DNA of 64,000 bases from Aliivibrio fischeri (GTDB lineage Bacteria; Pseudomonadota; Gammaproteobacteria; Enterobacterales; Vibrionaceae), in contig CP160629.1 in assembly GCA_038993745.2 (NCBI GenBank), positions 2,108,001 to 2,172,000 on the forward strand, in the 5' to 3' direction. Made by a program: the position numbers and the translations under genes. The notes beneath the pieces are model-generated. The model worked only from the letters and a program-made list of their open reading frames with translations, was not told the DNA's origin and searched no databases. Shown in pieces: positions 40,211 through 49,328 of the stretch (the stretch's first letter is position 1; each line of letters begins with the position of its first letter).

Positions 40211-40237
40211 TTAACGACGGTTAAAAATAAACCTTTA
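40211..40237 (-). promoter_or_regulatory. Sigma-28 (FliA) promoter of flaC
   Basis: Minus-strand TAAA, 15 bases, GTCGTTAA. It shares its downstream GTTAAGTATC with the flaD promoter. It is 103 bases upstream of the ATG. Confidence 0.75.
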
Positions 40238-40418
40238 TCGATTTATTTATAAAATAGGTGATTACTTTATGAACTATGATCGTGCTTCAAAGTTTTTTAC
40301 AATTGACTAAAAAATAGCTAAAGTTTTTTTGCTTTTGACCAAGTATTAGCCAGTTCCTTGATACAGAAGGGGTTTCGCCGCCTCTTCCTTTAGATTTAAT
40401 GCCTTATTTCTTTATTTA

Positions 40419-40454
40419 TTTAGCTTTAGCTTTAGCTTTAGCTTTAGCTTTAGC
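40419..40454. repeat. Six tandem copies of TTTAGC
   Basis: Six perfect hexanucleotide units lie 20 bases from the flaB terminator. Such repeats are prone to slippage, so copy number may vary between strains. Confidence 0.95.
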
Positions 40455-40474
40455 TACTTTATTTTCTTTAGACG

Positions 40475-40502
40475 AAAAAAAACCAGCAATCGTTGCTGGT
40501 TT
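40475..40502 (-). terminator. Terminator of flaB
   Basis: Minus-strand perfect stem AAACCAGCAA/TTGCTGGTTT with a three-base loop and a T-run. Confidence 0.9.
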
Positions 40503-40530
40503 AAAAAATAGTTATGTCGATTGGTATAAA

Positions 40531-41664
40531 TTAACCAAGCAGTTTTAAAGCAATATCTGGTGCTTGTTTTGCTTGTGCCAGTACCGTTGAGCTTACTTGC
40601 TGTAAGATTTGAGCTTTCATCATCTCAACTGTTTCTTTAGCAAAATCTGTATCTTCAATACGACTGTTTGAAGCGGCAACATTTTCATGAATATTATTCA
40701 AGTTATTAATAGCATGGTCAAAGCGGTTTTGAAAAGCGCCTAATGTTGCTCGTTCTTTATCAACAAACCCCATTGCTGCATCTAAGGTCGCAATAGCGCG
40801 TTGTGAGCCACCAACACTCGTTAGGTCTAAATCATTAACAGTATCAAATACAGCACCACCAATGGCTAACTCAGCAGAGAGTGATCCTCCAAATGTCACC
40901 GCACTTGAGACTAAATCACCTGCAGTAAATAACTGTAATTGACCATTTTCATCAACAGAAGCTTGAACGGTATCGTTCTGGCTATTGATATACGTTGCCA
41001 ATTCCTCAATATCATCACCCGCTTTAGCTTCAATCGTAATTTCTTGAGCCTCACCATTTTCATCATTAAATGACATAGTAAGCGTTTGACCACCTTCTGG
41101 TACTGTCCAACCTTTGTTTAATTGATTTTGCGATGTGTAATGAAAACCGCCCATGGCAAGTGTATCAGATCGCATGCTACCTAAAGTAAGTTGAACGGCT
41201 TCACCTGCATTGGCACCAATCTGAAATGTTGAGGTTCCAAACTGACCATTCAATAAACGTCGGCCACCAAAAGAAGTGGTTTCTGCAATACGATTTAATT
41301 CATCGTTAAGCGCATCCGCTTCTTCTTGAATTGCCTCTCTGTCTTGTAACGTATTGGAACCATTAGAAGACTGTAGTGCTAAATCGCGCATACGTTGCAA
41401 AATATTAGTACTTTCATTCATTGCACCTTCTGCTGTTTGTGCAATTGAAATACCGTCATTCGCATTACGAACCGCCACATCCAAACCACTCATTTGAGAT
41501 TTCAAACGATTTGATATTTGCAAACCAGCCGCATCATCTTTCGCACTATTAATTCTTTTACCTGACGAAAGGCGTTCCATTGATTGGTTTAGGTGTTCTG
41601 TTGCTTGATTTAAATATCGCTGTGCCGTCATTGCAGACACATTGGTGTTTACCGTTACAGACAT
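40531..41664 (-). CDS. flaB: Flagellin (flaB position), most divergent copy
   Basis: A 377-residue flagellin with conserved N-terminus ([20 protein letters not shown]) but an altered C-terminus: [20 protein letters not shown] then [10 protein letters not shown], where the other copies have [19 protein letters not shown] and APNAALGLL. Second from flgL. A sigma-28-type promoter lies at 41699-41725. Confidence 0.92.
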   Translation of the reverse strand: MSVTVNTNVSAMTAQRYLNQATEHLNQSMERLSSGKRINSAKDDAAGLQISNRLKSQMSGLDVAVRNANDGISIAQTAEGAMNESTNILQRMRDLALQSSNGSNTLQDREAIQEEADALNDELNRIAETTSFGGRRLLNGQFGTSTFQIGANAGEAVQLTLGSMRSDTLAMGGFHYTSQNQLNKGWTVPEGGQTLTMSFNDENGEAQEITIEAKAGDDIEELATYINSQNDTVQASVDENGQLQLFTAGDLVSSAVTFGGSLSAELAIGGAVFDTVNDLDLTSVGGSQRAIATLDAAMGFVDKERATLGAFQNRFDHAINNLNNIHENVAASNSRIEDTDFAKETVEMMKAQILQQVSSTVLAQAKQAPDIALKLLG

Positions 41665-41698
41665 AACAATCTCTTAATTTATTTTCATCTTAATAGTT

Positions 41699-41725
41699 AT
41701 AACGGCACAAAAACCTAAAGCTTAA
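41699..41725 (-). promoter_or_regulatory. Sigma-28 (FliA) promoter of flaB
   Basis: Minus-strand TTAA(G), about 15 bases, GCCGTTAT. The -10 element is strong (GCCGTTAT against GCCGATAA); the -35 has one mismatch. Confidence 0.68.
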
Positions 41726-41914
41726 ATAATAAAAAGTACAGCTATTGATGAAATAGATTCAATCATGAATGAACGAAAAATGGGATATGAGAAAAAAGAT
41801 GTATTTTGAAGGGTAGCCCCAATTAAGGGGCATAAAGCTAGGTTGGTTTTTTATGAGGAGATCTGTGAGAAGAACACAAAAAACCAGTTACCTATAGCTT
41901 GCACAACAATCAAG

Positions 41915-41955
41915 TGAACAAGAGGTTGATGAGAGATGAGAGCACCTCTTGTTCA
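41915..41955 (-). terminator. 12-bp inverted repeat after flaA, possible terminator
   Basis: TGAACAAGAGGT (41915-41926) and its exact reverse complement (41944-41955) flank a 17-base loop, 28 bases after the flaA stop. No T-run follows, so it may protect the flaA mRNA 3' end or terminate weakly. Confidence 0.5.
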
Positions 41956-41982
41956 TTCATATGACTGTTGTTAGTTACTCAA

Positions 41983-43122
41983 TTACTGCAGTAAAGTTAG
42001 TGCAGCGTTTGGTAACTGTTTCGCTTGAGCAAGAATAGAAGTACTAGACTGCTGAAGGATTTGTGCTTTTGTCATGTTTGTTGTTTCTTTAGCAAAATCA
42101 GTATCTTTGATTCGGCTGTTAGAAGCAGACACATTCTCTTGAATGTTTGACAAGTTGTTGATGCTGTGACCTAGACGGTTTTGTTTAGCACCTAAATCAG
42201 CACGCTCACGGTCGATGTAAGCAAGAGCTGAATCGATAACACCGATAGACACTTGTGCATCACCTACAGACGTTACGTCTAGTTTATCAACCGTTGCTTT
42301 AGAACCAAGACCACTTTCTAGGCCAAGTTCAGTTGCAAGATTACCAGTGATTGATAGCTCACCTTCGATTGATGGTTCAGCAACAAACAGTTGAAGTTTA
42401 CCTTCATCACCAACAGATGCAGAGATCTTGTCTGATTGACCGTTGATGTATGTTGCTAACTCTTCGATGTCGTCACCAGCTTTAGCACTGATATCGATAG
42501 AAACTGCTTCACCTTTCTTAGTAGTGAATTCTAGTTTCATGTCATTCTTACCAGGTTCTACGTTCCAAGATGCACTCTTGCCGTTTTCAGAAACGAAACG
42601 TTGGCCACCCATGCTGTCATCATCAGCACGAACTGACGGTAACTTGATTAGGATTGCTTCACCAGCGTTAGCACCGATTTGGAATGCTGACTCACCGAAT
42701 TGACCGTTAAGAAGACGACGACCACCGAATGATGTTGTCTCTGCGATACGGTTTAGTTCATCAGATAGTGCGTGAACTTCTTCTTGGATAGAAGCACGAT
42801 CTTGGTCTGAGTTAGAACCGTTTGCCGCTTGTAGTGATAAATCACGCATACGTTGAAGGATGTTAGTCGATTCGTTCATCGCACCTTCAGCAGTTTGAGC
42901 GATAGAGATACCATCGTTCGCGTTACGCATAGCAACATCAAGACCACGAGTCTGTGCTGTTAAGCGGTTAGAAATTTGTAGACCAGCAGCGTCATCTTTT
43001 GCGCTGTTGATTTTAGTACCTGACGATAAACGCTCCATTGAGTTGTTTAGGTCATTTGTTGCGTTGTTTAGGTAACGCTGCGCAGTCATCGCAGATACGT
43101 TAGTATTTACATTTACAGCCAT
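41983..43122 (-). CDS. flaA: Flagellin (flaA position), sigma-54-dependent
   Basis: A 379-residue flagellin with conserved ends ([40 protein letters not shown]). It is the copy next to flgL and the only flagellin here with a sigma-54 promoter (43381-43395), matching flaA of V. cholerae and A. fischeri, the major flagellin under FlrC control. Confidence 0.95.
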   Translation of the reverse strand: MAVNVNTNVSAMTAQRYLNNATNDLNNSMERLSSGTKINSAKDDAAGLQISNRLTAQTRGLDVAMRNANDGISIAQTAEGAMNESTNILQRMRDLSLQAANGSNSDQDRASIQEEVHALSDELNRIAETTSFGGRRLLNGQFGESAFQIGANAGEAILIKLPSVRADDDSMGGQRFVSENGKSASWNVEPGKNDMKLEFTTKKGEAVSIDISAKAGDDIEELATYINGQSDKISASVGDEGKLQLFVAEPSIEGELSITGNLATELGLESGLGSKATVDKLDVTSVGDAQVSIGVIDSALAYIDRERADLGAKQNRLGHSINNLSNIQENVSASNSRIKDTDFAKETTNMTKAQILQQSSTSILAQAKQLPNAALTLLQ

Positions 43123-43380
43123 CGTTGCTCTCCTTTGGCTTCGCTTTCACGAAAACTCATTTCTGCTCTATTCAGAAATATTTAAATTTATATCAGCCAC
43201 AATCAGCCAATAGTTATTCTGTGCCATGTAATTTACATATCAATTCCCATGCCAAGATGAGAAAAATATGCACATTAATGACCGACATACAAAAGCAAAG
43301 CCTTCAACTCTACTCTGCAACTGCTATGCCACTATTTACCATTGGCAAACTGTGAGCTTCTCAGTCATAGTTATTAATTA

Positions 43381-43395
43381 GCATAAGGTGTGCCA
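43381..43395 (-). promoter_or_regulatory. Sigma-54 promoter of flaA
   Basis: Minus-strand TGGCACACCTTATGC: GG, ten bases, GC, with the preferred TGGCAC. It is about 260 bases upstream of the ATG, leaving a long leader. Confidence 0.85.
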
Positions 43396-43522
43396 GTTTT
43401 TTAAATAAATGCTTCAATATAAGCAAAAATAAATAAAAAGCACTAAATAACAACAACTTACAAAATGGTCGCATTCTTTATTTTTCCACTTTTGATAGAA
43501 AAAATAAGAATGAAAAATATTT

Positions 43523-43633
43523 TTGCCGCTTAATGAACAATAGGGTTTGCCGCTTTTTTTCACCTTTGCCTCAATGAATAAACGACTATTTATCTGCTAC
43601 TAAAAAGCGGCAAAAAAACAAACAGAGCGGCAA
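43523..43633. promoter_or_regulatory. Cluster of five GCGGCAA/GAGGCAA motifs upstream of flaA
   Basis: TTGCCGC at 43523-43529 and 43547-43553, TTGCCTC at 43566-43572, and GCGGCAA at 43607-43613 and 43627-43633. They lie about 130-240 bases upstream of the flaA -24/-12 element. Candidate enhancer sites, possibly for FlrC. Confidence 0.45.
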
Positions 43634-43679
43634 GGCATTTCCCATGCAATATATTGATAATTCAATTGGTTATAGAAAT

Positions 43680-43706
43680 AAAAAAGCCTAACATCACTGC
43701 TAGGCT
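43680..43706 (-). terminator. Terminator of flgKL
   Basis: Minus-strand stem AGCCTA.../...TAGGCT (extended by weaker pairs) followed by TTTTT, 25 bases after the flgL stop. Confidence 0.82.
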
Positions 43707-43730
43707 CTCTATTTTATTTAATGGTGGTAT

Positions 43731-44924
43731 TTACACGTAATTAAATAAAGTAATGTCTTTTACTTTACCAAACGCTTGTTGAGATGCTTGGAGTGCTCGT
43801 GTATTTTCATTAAATTCGATTACGGCTTGTGCGTAATCTAAATCTTCAATTGAACTTAATGACTTCGACAAGGTTAAATCAAAATCTTGATGCTGTTGTT
43901 CTTGTTGATCTAACGTATTTTGTCTTGTACCCACTTCAGCTCGTGCTTGGCTTAAATGAATAAATGCAGCATGAAATTCATCGGTTACTTGCTGAAGTTC
44001 TGCTGTTGTTGATGCATCAGCTACATCATTTAACGCTAATTCAGACGCTTTCTTAAATGAATCAAAGATACTAATGGTTTTCTTTGGCTCAAGAGTGATC
44101 ACATCACCTGACTTTAATTGGCCACGGATCTGGATATCAACACCTTCATATTTAATCCCTTCTGATGGATCAAATTGAGCATTTTTAACCACACTACCAT
44201 CTTTTGATAATTGGTAATTATATTGACCGTTTGCCGAAGCACTAAAACTCACTTCATACGTTGCAGGGTCGGTATAATTTGTATTTGTTGCTTGTGATAA
44301 CAACAATTCAGACCCTTCTTGCAAAGCATACTGAGGATCATAATCACCAAATGGATTTTTAATTTCAGTGAACAGTTTGCTACCAGCGTCATTTACCGCA
44401 ACTTCAATTGAACCGGATACCTTTAACTTACGTTGATATTCATCACCAGCATAAGCAACAGTGCCGTCATTGGCTTTAAAAAACGGCTGTGTTTTCGGTT
44501 TCGTACCAGAAAATAAGTAGTTTCCTGATTCATCTAACATGTTAGTCAGATTCAAGAAGTTACTTGCGATACCTTTTAAGTCTTGTGCATGAGCATAGCG
44601 ATCTTCTGGTGCTAATGAACCATTGATCATTTCCATTACGCTGCGTTTTGCATCATCCGCAAACTGCTCGGCATTCGCAATCGCAACTTCATGGCGCTCT
44701 AAACGGTTACGTGCCAATGTAATCGTATCTGTATATTGGCGTAACTCTTCTTTCTTTTGAGTTAGGTTTTGAGCATATAACGCTGCAACGGGATCATCAC
44801 CTGCAGTTAATAGCTTTTTACCTGATGCTAATTGTGCACTGTTGTGATGCACTTTCGCTTCTTGGCGCGAAATATCATTTTGCACCGCTTGGTAATTATG
44901 AAAGCTTGAAATACGATTTAACAT
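43731..44924 (-). CDS. flgL: Hook-filament junction protein FlgL
   Basis: Joins hook and filament. The 397 residues show flagellin-like ends (MLNRISSFHNYQAVQNDISR; SSIEDLDYAQAVIEFNENTRALQASQQAFGKV) and the motif NYLFSGTKPKTQPF. It is 17 bases after flgK. Confidence 0.95.
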   Translation of the reverse strand: MLNRISSFHNYQAVQNDISRQEAKVHHNSAQLASGKKLLTAGDDPVAALYAQNLTQKKEELRQYTDTITLARNRLERHEVAIANAEQFADDAKRSVMEMINGSLAPEDRYAHAQDLKGIASNFLNLTNMLDESGNYLFSGTKPKTQPFFKANDGTVAYAGDEYQRKLKVSGSIEVAVNDAGSKLFTEIKNPFGDYDPQYALQEGSELLLSQATNTNYTDPATYEVSFSASANGQYNYQLSKDGSVVKNAQFDPSEGIKYEGVDIQIRGQLKSGDVITLEPKKTISIFDSFKKASELALNDVADASTTAELQQVTDEFHAAFIHLSQARAEVGTRQNTLDQQEQQHQDFDLTLSKSLSSIEDLDYAQAVIEFNENTRALQASQQAFGKVKDITLFNYV

Positions 44925-44941
44925 ACTCTACAGCTCCTTAA

Positions 44942-46822
44942 TTACGATAATTGTAAAATTGAGTTGAACGTTTCATCTGCCGCTTTCATGATACGTGAAG
45001 ATGCCATGTACGCTTGTTGGAACTTCATCATGTTGGCAGCTTCTTCATCTAAGTTCACGCCAGAAACTGAAGCAACACGACTTTGAGCAGCTTCATTCTC
45101 TACACGAGATACTTCAGATAAACGAGACGCTGTTGCTTTTTTCAGGCCAATTTCAGTATTTACGTTTTCGTATAGGTCAATCACCGTTGAACGGCCTTCG
45201 TCCATCACTTTACGTGTCTGTAAGCCTTGCATTAGCAATAAGTTACCGTTATCACCTTCAGATGGTACTAAGTTAGCTGCAAATTTATCATTTGCTGCTG
45301 CACCACCGGTTAATTCAAACGTAGTACCACCAACAGTTACTGGGCCTTTTGGTGGATAAGTTTGAGGTTCAAGTAACATTTTTCCTTTCATATCTAATAC
45401 AGCAAACTGATTTGCAGCAGGAGAGATAACTACTTGGAATTCTTTTAGTGCACCAGATTGCAGAACTTTAAATTTTGCATTACCTGTTGCGAATGTTGCT
45501 GAGCTTGCATAGCTTTGTGCGGCAATTTTCTCTGCTTCATTCATCTCTAGCTTAATTTCACCAGCCGCAATACGAGTTGGGCGAAGTAATACACGCTCAC
45601 CGGCACTTAGTGGTTCACGAATTTCAACTCGCATACCGTCTAAGAAAAAGGTCGATGGGTTACCGGTTGGGTCTAAGCGTTGTACTTCACCTGTTGGTCG
45701 GGTCACTGTATATTGGCTACCATCGTATTTTAGTGCGTAATCGCCTGCTTTTAGTAAGCTGATATCATCAATAAATACGCCTACTTCAGCAGAAGAACCA
45801 CCTTGTACAATGGCACGGCTACGTGCTGCTTGTTCTGAATTCACATCAGAGAAAATATTTGCACCAATCTGGCCACGCAAATCAATAGCTTGGCTTTGTA
45901 AACGGTTAACTTCACTGCTGAAGCCTACTGCTACACGGCCTAGTTCATCCATGATTGTTGGAATAGTGCTATCACGCAATTCAAACAGTGCCGATAATTT
46001 ACCGCCAATGCTATCATGCTGAATCGCCTTCATACCTTTACCTTCAACCATTGCTAGTCGACGCTGTAATGGGTCTGGAGAACCTGCAATCATTTTCAAT
46101 TCACTTGCATTTGTGCCAGACACAAGCATGTGTCCACCACCAATTAATACATTGAATGAATTCTCGTTATCACGCTTAGTGATCGTTACTTTTGTGTATT
46201 GAGATAGCTCTTTAATTAACTTTTCATGACGGTCCATTAGGTCATTGTGCGGACCAGGGGTCTTAACCATCATTTTATTAATGTCTTTTAACTCTAGAGC
46301 AATGGCGTTCATACGCTCTACAGTTAGATCCATCTTCTTATTTACATCTGCATTTTGCTGACGCACATTTTCGTAAAAATCGTTCAAGCTTTGTGAAACA
46401 AGACGTGATTTTTCAAGTACTACCTTACGCGCACCGATTTCGTTAGGGCTGTCGGCAAGAGTTTTTACTGCATCAAACCAATCATTGATGTTTTCAGGAA
46501 TACGTTTAGCACCAATTGATGACATCATATTCGTTAATACATCAAGATTCGCTTCTGTATCCATAGAATAGTTTAAGTTGGTTGTCGAAAGGTTCAGTTC
46601 ATTTGTAGCGAACTGATCAAACGAACGTCGCACAGCGGCTACATGCACGCCTGCGCCGAAGTTTGCACCTGACACCCAATGAGGCATATTAGTATCTTGA
46701 ACAACCGATTGACGACTAAAGCCTTCAGTATTAACGTTGTTAATATTGTGACTGGTCGTATTCAGTTGACGCTGCGCCGTAAGCACACCCTGTGTACCTA
46801 GATTTAGCAGATCAAGTCCCAT
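44942..46822 (-). CDS. flgK: Hook-filament junction protein FlgK
   Basis: First hook-associated protein. The 626 residues have the rod/hook signature at the N-terminus (LLNLGTQGVLTAQRQLNTTSHNINNVNTEGFSRQ) and the C-terminal EEAANMMKFQQAYMASSRIMKAADETFNSIL. It heads the flgKL operon with its own sigma-54 promoter. Confidence 0.96.
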   Translation of the reverse strand: MGLDLLNLGTQGVLTAQRQLNTTSHNINNVNTEGFSRQSVVQDTNMPHWVSGANFGAGVHVAAVRRSFDQFATNELNLSTTNLNYSMDTEANLDVLTNMMSSIGAKRIPENINDWFDAVKTLADSPNEIGARKVVLEKSRLVSQSLNDFYENVRQQNADVNKKMDLTVERMNAIALELKDINKMMVKTPGPHNDLMDRHEKLIKELSQYTKVTITKRDNENSFNVLIGGGHMLVSGTNASELKMIAGSPDPLQRRLAMVEGKGMKAIQHDSIGGKLSALFELRDSTIPTIMDELGRVAVGFSSEVNRLQSQAIDLRGQIGANIFSDVNSEQAARSRAIVQGGSSAEVGVFIDDISLLKAGDYALKYDGSQYTVTRPTGEVQRLDPTGNPSTFFLDGMRVEIREPLSAGERVLLRPTRIAAGEIKLEMNEAEKIAAQSYASSATFATGNAKFKVLQSGALKEFQVVISPAANQFAVLDMKGKMLLEPQTYPPKGPVTVGGTTFELTGGAAANDKFAANLVPSEGDNGNLLLMQGLQTRKVMDEGRSTVIDLYENVNTEIGLKKATASRLSEVSRVENEAAQSRVASVSGVNLDEEAANMMKFQQAYMASSRIMKAADETFNSILQLS

Positions 46823-46883
46823 GTTGCCTCCAAAAAAAACTCTATAAAAAGATGCGATAATATTTCCTAACGAATCTAATATA

Positions 46884-46898
46884 GCAATCAGTGTGCCA
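46884..46898 (-). promoter_or_regulatory. Sigma-54 promoter of flgKL
   Basis: Minus-strand TGGCACACTGATTGC: GG-N10-GC, 62 bases before flgK. The surrounding sequence is nearly identical to that of the flgF promoter. Confidence 0.87.
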
Positions 46899-46981
46899 AC
46901 TTTTATTTACTTAACTTTCAATAACTTAAGTGGACCTATTGATATTCACTTTAATAAGAAGCCTCATTGGATACTTTTTTT

Positions 46982-47018
46982 TTGCCTCTCATTTGCCTCT
47001 TTTCATTTTAAGCGGCAA
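46982..47018. promoter_or_regulatory. Cluster of three GAGGCAA/GCGGCAA motifs upstream of flgK
   Basis: TTGCCTC at 46982-46988 and 46993-46999 and GCGGCAA at 47012-47018 lie about 85-130 bases upstream of the -24/-12 element, a usual place for sigma-54 enhancer sites. Binding by FlrC is an inference. Confidence 0.45.
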
Positions 47019-47026
47019 GCAAAAAC

Positions 47027-47061
47027 AAAAAATCCTGCCGCTTTTTCAAGAGGCAGGATTT
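47027..47061 (-). terminator. Terminator of flgJ
   Basis: Minus-strand stem AAATCCTGCC/GGCAGGATTT with a 12-base loop followed by T's, 32 bases after the flgJ stop. Confidence 0.88.
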
Positions 47062-47092
47062 AATGTTAGTGTCTGTATTTAATGCATTCGCA

Positions 47093-48097
47093 CTATTTTA
47101 GTAAGCTTTCCACTTTTCTCATTACACTCATTACTTTATTTGAGTAATTTGGATCCGTGGCATAACCAGCACTATGAATGCCTTTAATGAAGCTTTCTGA
47201 ACTATCCGTTTGTTGCAGTGCTCGTTCGTAACGTGGATTTTGGTTTAAGAAGCGAACAAAATCACTGAAACTCTCTTCATAGTTATCGTATGAACGGAAG
47301 GCTGCATTTTCTGTCACTGCAATATTATCGTGATATTCAAGTGTGTTCTTAGAGATCTTATCTCCTTGCCAACTTCTATCTGCTTTAATATTAAACAAGT
47401 TATGACTTGAATCTACAGAGTTCTTAATGACCTTTTTACCCCAACCCGTTTCAAGAGCGGCTTGTGCAATAAGAAGATTCGAATCAACACCTAATGCTTT
47501 TGCCGCTTTTTCTGCGTAAGGCTTCATGGTGTTAACAAAGTCTTGAGGTGTTTCAAATTTATCAGCAGGTTGAACTTTTCTCGCTGCTAACATTTTATCA
47601 ATTTGTGCAATTTCAGGCGCTTCTGTTTGAGACTCTTGTTTCGCTTGAGAAGCATGAGGATATGAGTAATCAGCAGGCAAGCGTAATGTTTCATCTGTTG
47701 CCGCTTTACGCATTGCCATTCTTGCATCTTGCTCTAAATTATTGCCGCTTTGTACTGGCGCTGCTTGGTTCATTGAAGCGCCTAATTGAGCAACAATCAT
47801 ATCAGCTAAACCTAATGACCCTTTTTTCGATAATTCAGTGGCCATTTGATCATCACGCATTTGTTCAAAGAACTGCTGATTATCACTGCTCATCATATCG
47901 GATTTAAAAGAGTCATTTGCATTACGCATTGATTTAAAAAGCATTTGTGTGAAGATTGATTCAAACTGCTCTGCTGCTGCACGCAATGCTTTATCTTGAC
48001 TATCTTGATCGCCACTAACGGCACTTTTACGTAATTTATCAAGACCGCCTACGTCGTGGATAAATCCCACATCTGTCATATTTACTGAATTATTCAT
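47093..48097 (-). CDS. flgJ: Rod assembly protein and peptidoglycan hydrolase FlgJ
   Basis: Scaffolds the rod and cuts peptidoglycan for it. The N-terminal rod-binding domain (FESIFTQMLFKSMRNAND, about 45-110) is followed by a C-terminal glucosaminidase domain (LLIAQAALETGWGKK with the catalytic Glu; HNLFNIKADRSWQG). About 334 residues from the ATG at 48097. Another ATG five codons upstream (48112) is possible but would leave only about a dozen bases from the predicted transcription start. Confidence 0.94.
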   Translation of the reverse strand: MNNSVNMTDVGFIHDVGGLDKLRKSAVSGDQDSQDKALRAAAEQFESIFTQMLFKSMRNANDSFKSDMMSSDNQQFFEQMRDDQMATELSKKGSLGLADMIVAQLGASMNQAAPVQSGNNLEQDARMAMRKAATDETLRLPADYSYPHASQAKQESQTEAPEIAQIDKMLAARKVQPADKFETPQDFVNTMKPYAEKAAKALGVDSNLLIAQAALETGWGKKVIKNSVDSSHNLFNIKADRSWQGDKISKNTLEYHDNIAVTENAAFRSYDNYEESFSDFVRFLNQNPRYERALQQTDSSESFIKGIHSAGYATDPNYSNKVMSVMRKVESLLK

Positions 48098-48135
48098 CTT
48101 CACACTTTGCATTAACTAACACTAATATAACTACA

Positions 48136-48150
48136 GCAAATTTAATGCCA
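48136..48150 (-). promoter_or_regulatory. Sigma-54 promoter of flgJ
   Basis: Minus-strand TGGCATTAAATTTGC: GG-N10-GC. It directly follows the T-run of the flgI terminator and predicts transcription start near 48124. Confidence 0.8.
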
Positions 48151-48178
48151 AAAAAAACGCACCTACAAGAGGTGCGTT
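48150..48178 (-). terminator. Terminator of flgFGHI
   Basis: Minus-strand perfect 9-bp stem AACGCACCT/AGGTGCGTT with a five-base loop and eight T, 26 bases after the flgI stop. Confidence 0.9.
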
Positions 48179-48204
48179 TATTGTCTTTGTAAAGCGAGCA
48201 ACGA

Positions 48205-49326
48205 TTAGATAATGATCAATTGACCTTCAATTGCACCCGCTTGTTTTAATGCTTGTAAAATAGCCATTAAATCTGATGGTGCAGCACCTACTTCATTCAC
48301 AGCTCTTACTAAATCATCTAATGTTAAGCCCGGTTCAAATTTAAACATTTTACCTTGCTCTTCAGTTACTTCGATATCAGAGTCCGGAGTTACTACAGTT
48401 TGCCCATCACTAAATGGTCCCGGTTGACTAACTTGCAGATTCTCTTTAATTGCAACCGTCATACCACCGTGGGTTACCGCAGCCGGTTTTAACTTAACGT
48501 GCTTACCAACAACGATAGTACCAGTACGAGAGTTAACAATGATTTTTGCTGAACCATCTGCTGGGTCAAAATCTACATTTTCTACCGCAGATAAGAAAGC
48601 AACACGTTGACTAATATCACGAGGGGCACGAACTCGTACCGACGTTGCATCCACAGCAGAAGCCATGTTTGGACCTAAGAAGTTATTTACCGCATCTGCC
48701 ATACGCTGCGCAGTAGTAAAGTCTGATTCTAAAAGGTTAAAGGTGATAAAGTCACCACGACCAAATGGAGATGGAACTTCACGTTCAACCATCGCACCAC
48801 CTGAGATACGACCGACTGTTGGGTTATTACCTACAATTTTAGAACCATCAGCACCGGTTGCACTAAAACCACTTACGATTAAGTTACCTTGTGCAATCGC
48901 ATACGTTTTACCATCCAAACCTTTTAAGAACGTTTGTAATAACGTACCACCACGTAAACTTTTAGCTGAGCCTACTGATGAAACCGTTACATCAACCACT
49001 TGGCCTTGTTTAGAAAATGGTGGCAATGTTGCTGTTACCATTACTGCCGCTACGTTTTTTGTCTTTGGTTTTGTACCCGGTGGTAATTGAATACCAAAGT
49101 TTTGCAGCATGGCATTGAAACTTTGATCAGTAAATGGTGTTGACTCACCAGTACCTGGTAAACCAGAAACTAGACCATAGCCAATTAGTTGGTTACTACG
49201 AACCCCAGCGACTTCTGCTACGTCTTTAATACGTGCAGCGTGTGCTGTAGATATACTTAGGCATAACCAAGTAAAAAGTACAGTAACTAGATTTTTATTC
49301 ACGTCAAAACTCCAACGATTCGTCAT
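48205..49326 (-). CDS. flgI: Flagellar P-ring protein FlgI
   Basis: Periplasmic P-ring subunit. The 373 residues have a signal peptide ([17 protein letters not shown]) and typical blocks [20 protein letters not shown] and [13 protein letters not shown], ending [14 protein letters not shown]. Two bases separate it from flgH. Confidence 0.96.
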   Translation of the reverse strand: MTNRWSFDVNKNLVTVLFTWLCLSISTAHAARIKDVAEVAGVRSNQLIGYGLVSGLPGTGESTPFTDQSFNAMLQNFGIQLPPGTKPKTKNVAAVMVTATLPPFSKQGQVVDVTVSSVGSAKSLRGGTLLQTFLKGLDGKTYAIAQGNLIVSGFSATGADGSKIVGNNPTVGRISGGAMVEREVPSPFGRGDFITFNLLESDFTTAQRMADAVNNFLGPNMASAVDATSVRVRAPRDISQRVAFLSAVENVDFDPADGSAKIIVNSRTGTIVVGKHVKLKPAAVTHGGMTVAIKENLQVSQPGPFSDGQTVVTPDSDIEVTEEQGKMFKFEPGLTLDDLVRAVNEVGAAPSDLMAILQALKQAGAIEGQLIII

Positions 49327-49328
49327 TA

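Larger units (their letters stand above)
40109..40530. other. Intergenic region flaC-flaB
   Basis: Contains the flaC sigma-28 promoter (40211-40237), a six-copy TTTAGC repeat (40419-40454) and the flaB terminator (40475-40502). No gene is seen. Confidence 0.85.
41665..41982. other. Intergenic region flaB-flaA
   Basis: Contains the flaB sigma-28 promoter (41699-41725), a small GCCCC/GGGGC hairpin (41816-41831) and a large inverted repeat near the flaA stop (41915-41955). No gene is seen. Confidence 0.85.
43123..43730. other. Regulatory region upstream of flaA
   Basis: About 600 bases without a gene. It holds the flaA sigma-54 promoter (43381-43395), a 260-base leader, five copies of a GCGGCAA/GAGGCAA-type motif (43523-43633) and the flgL terminator (43680-43706). 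The short plus-strand reading frame at 43125-43355 has no support as a gene. Confidence 0.8.

Noticed and set aside
43125..43355. Small plus-strand gene upstream of flaA
   Set aside because: No ribosome site or family features; it overlaps the flaA leader on the other strand.
47031..47060. Further copy of the GCGGCAA motif
   Set aside because: The sequence there is GCGGCAGG and forms the stem of the flgJ terminator.
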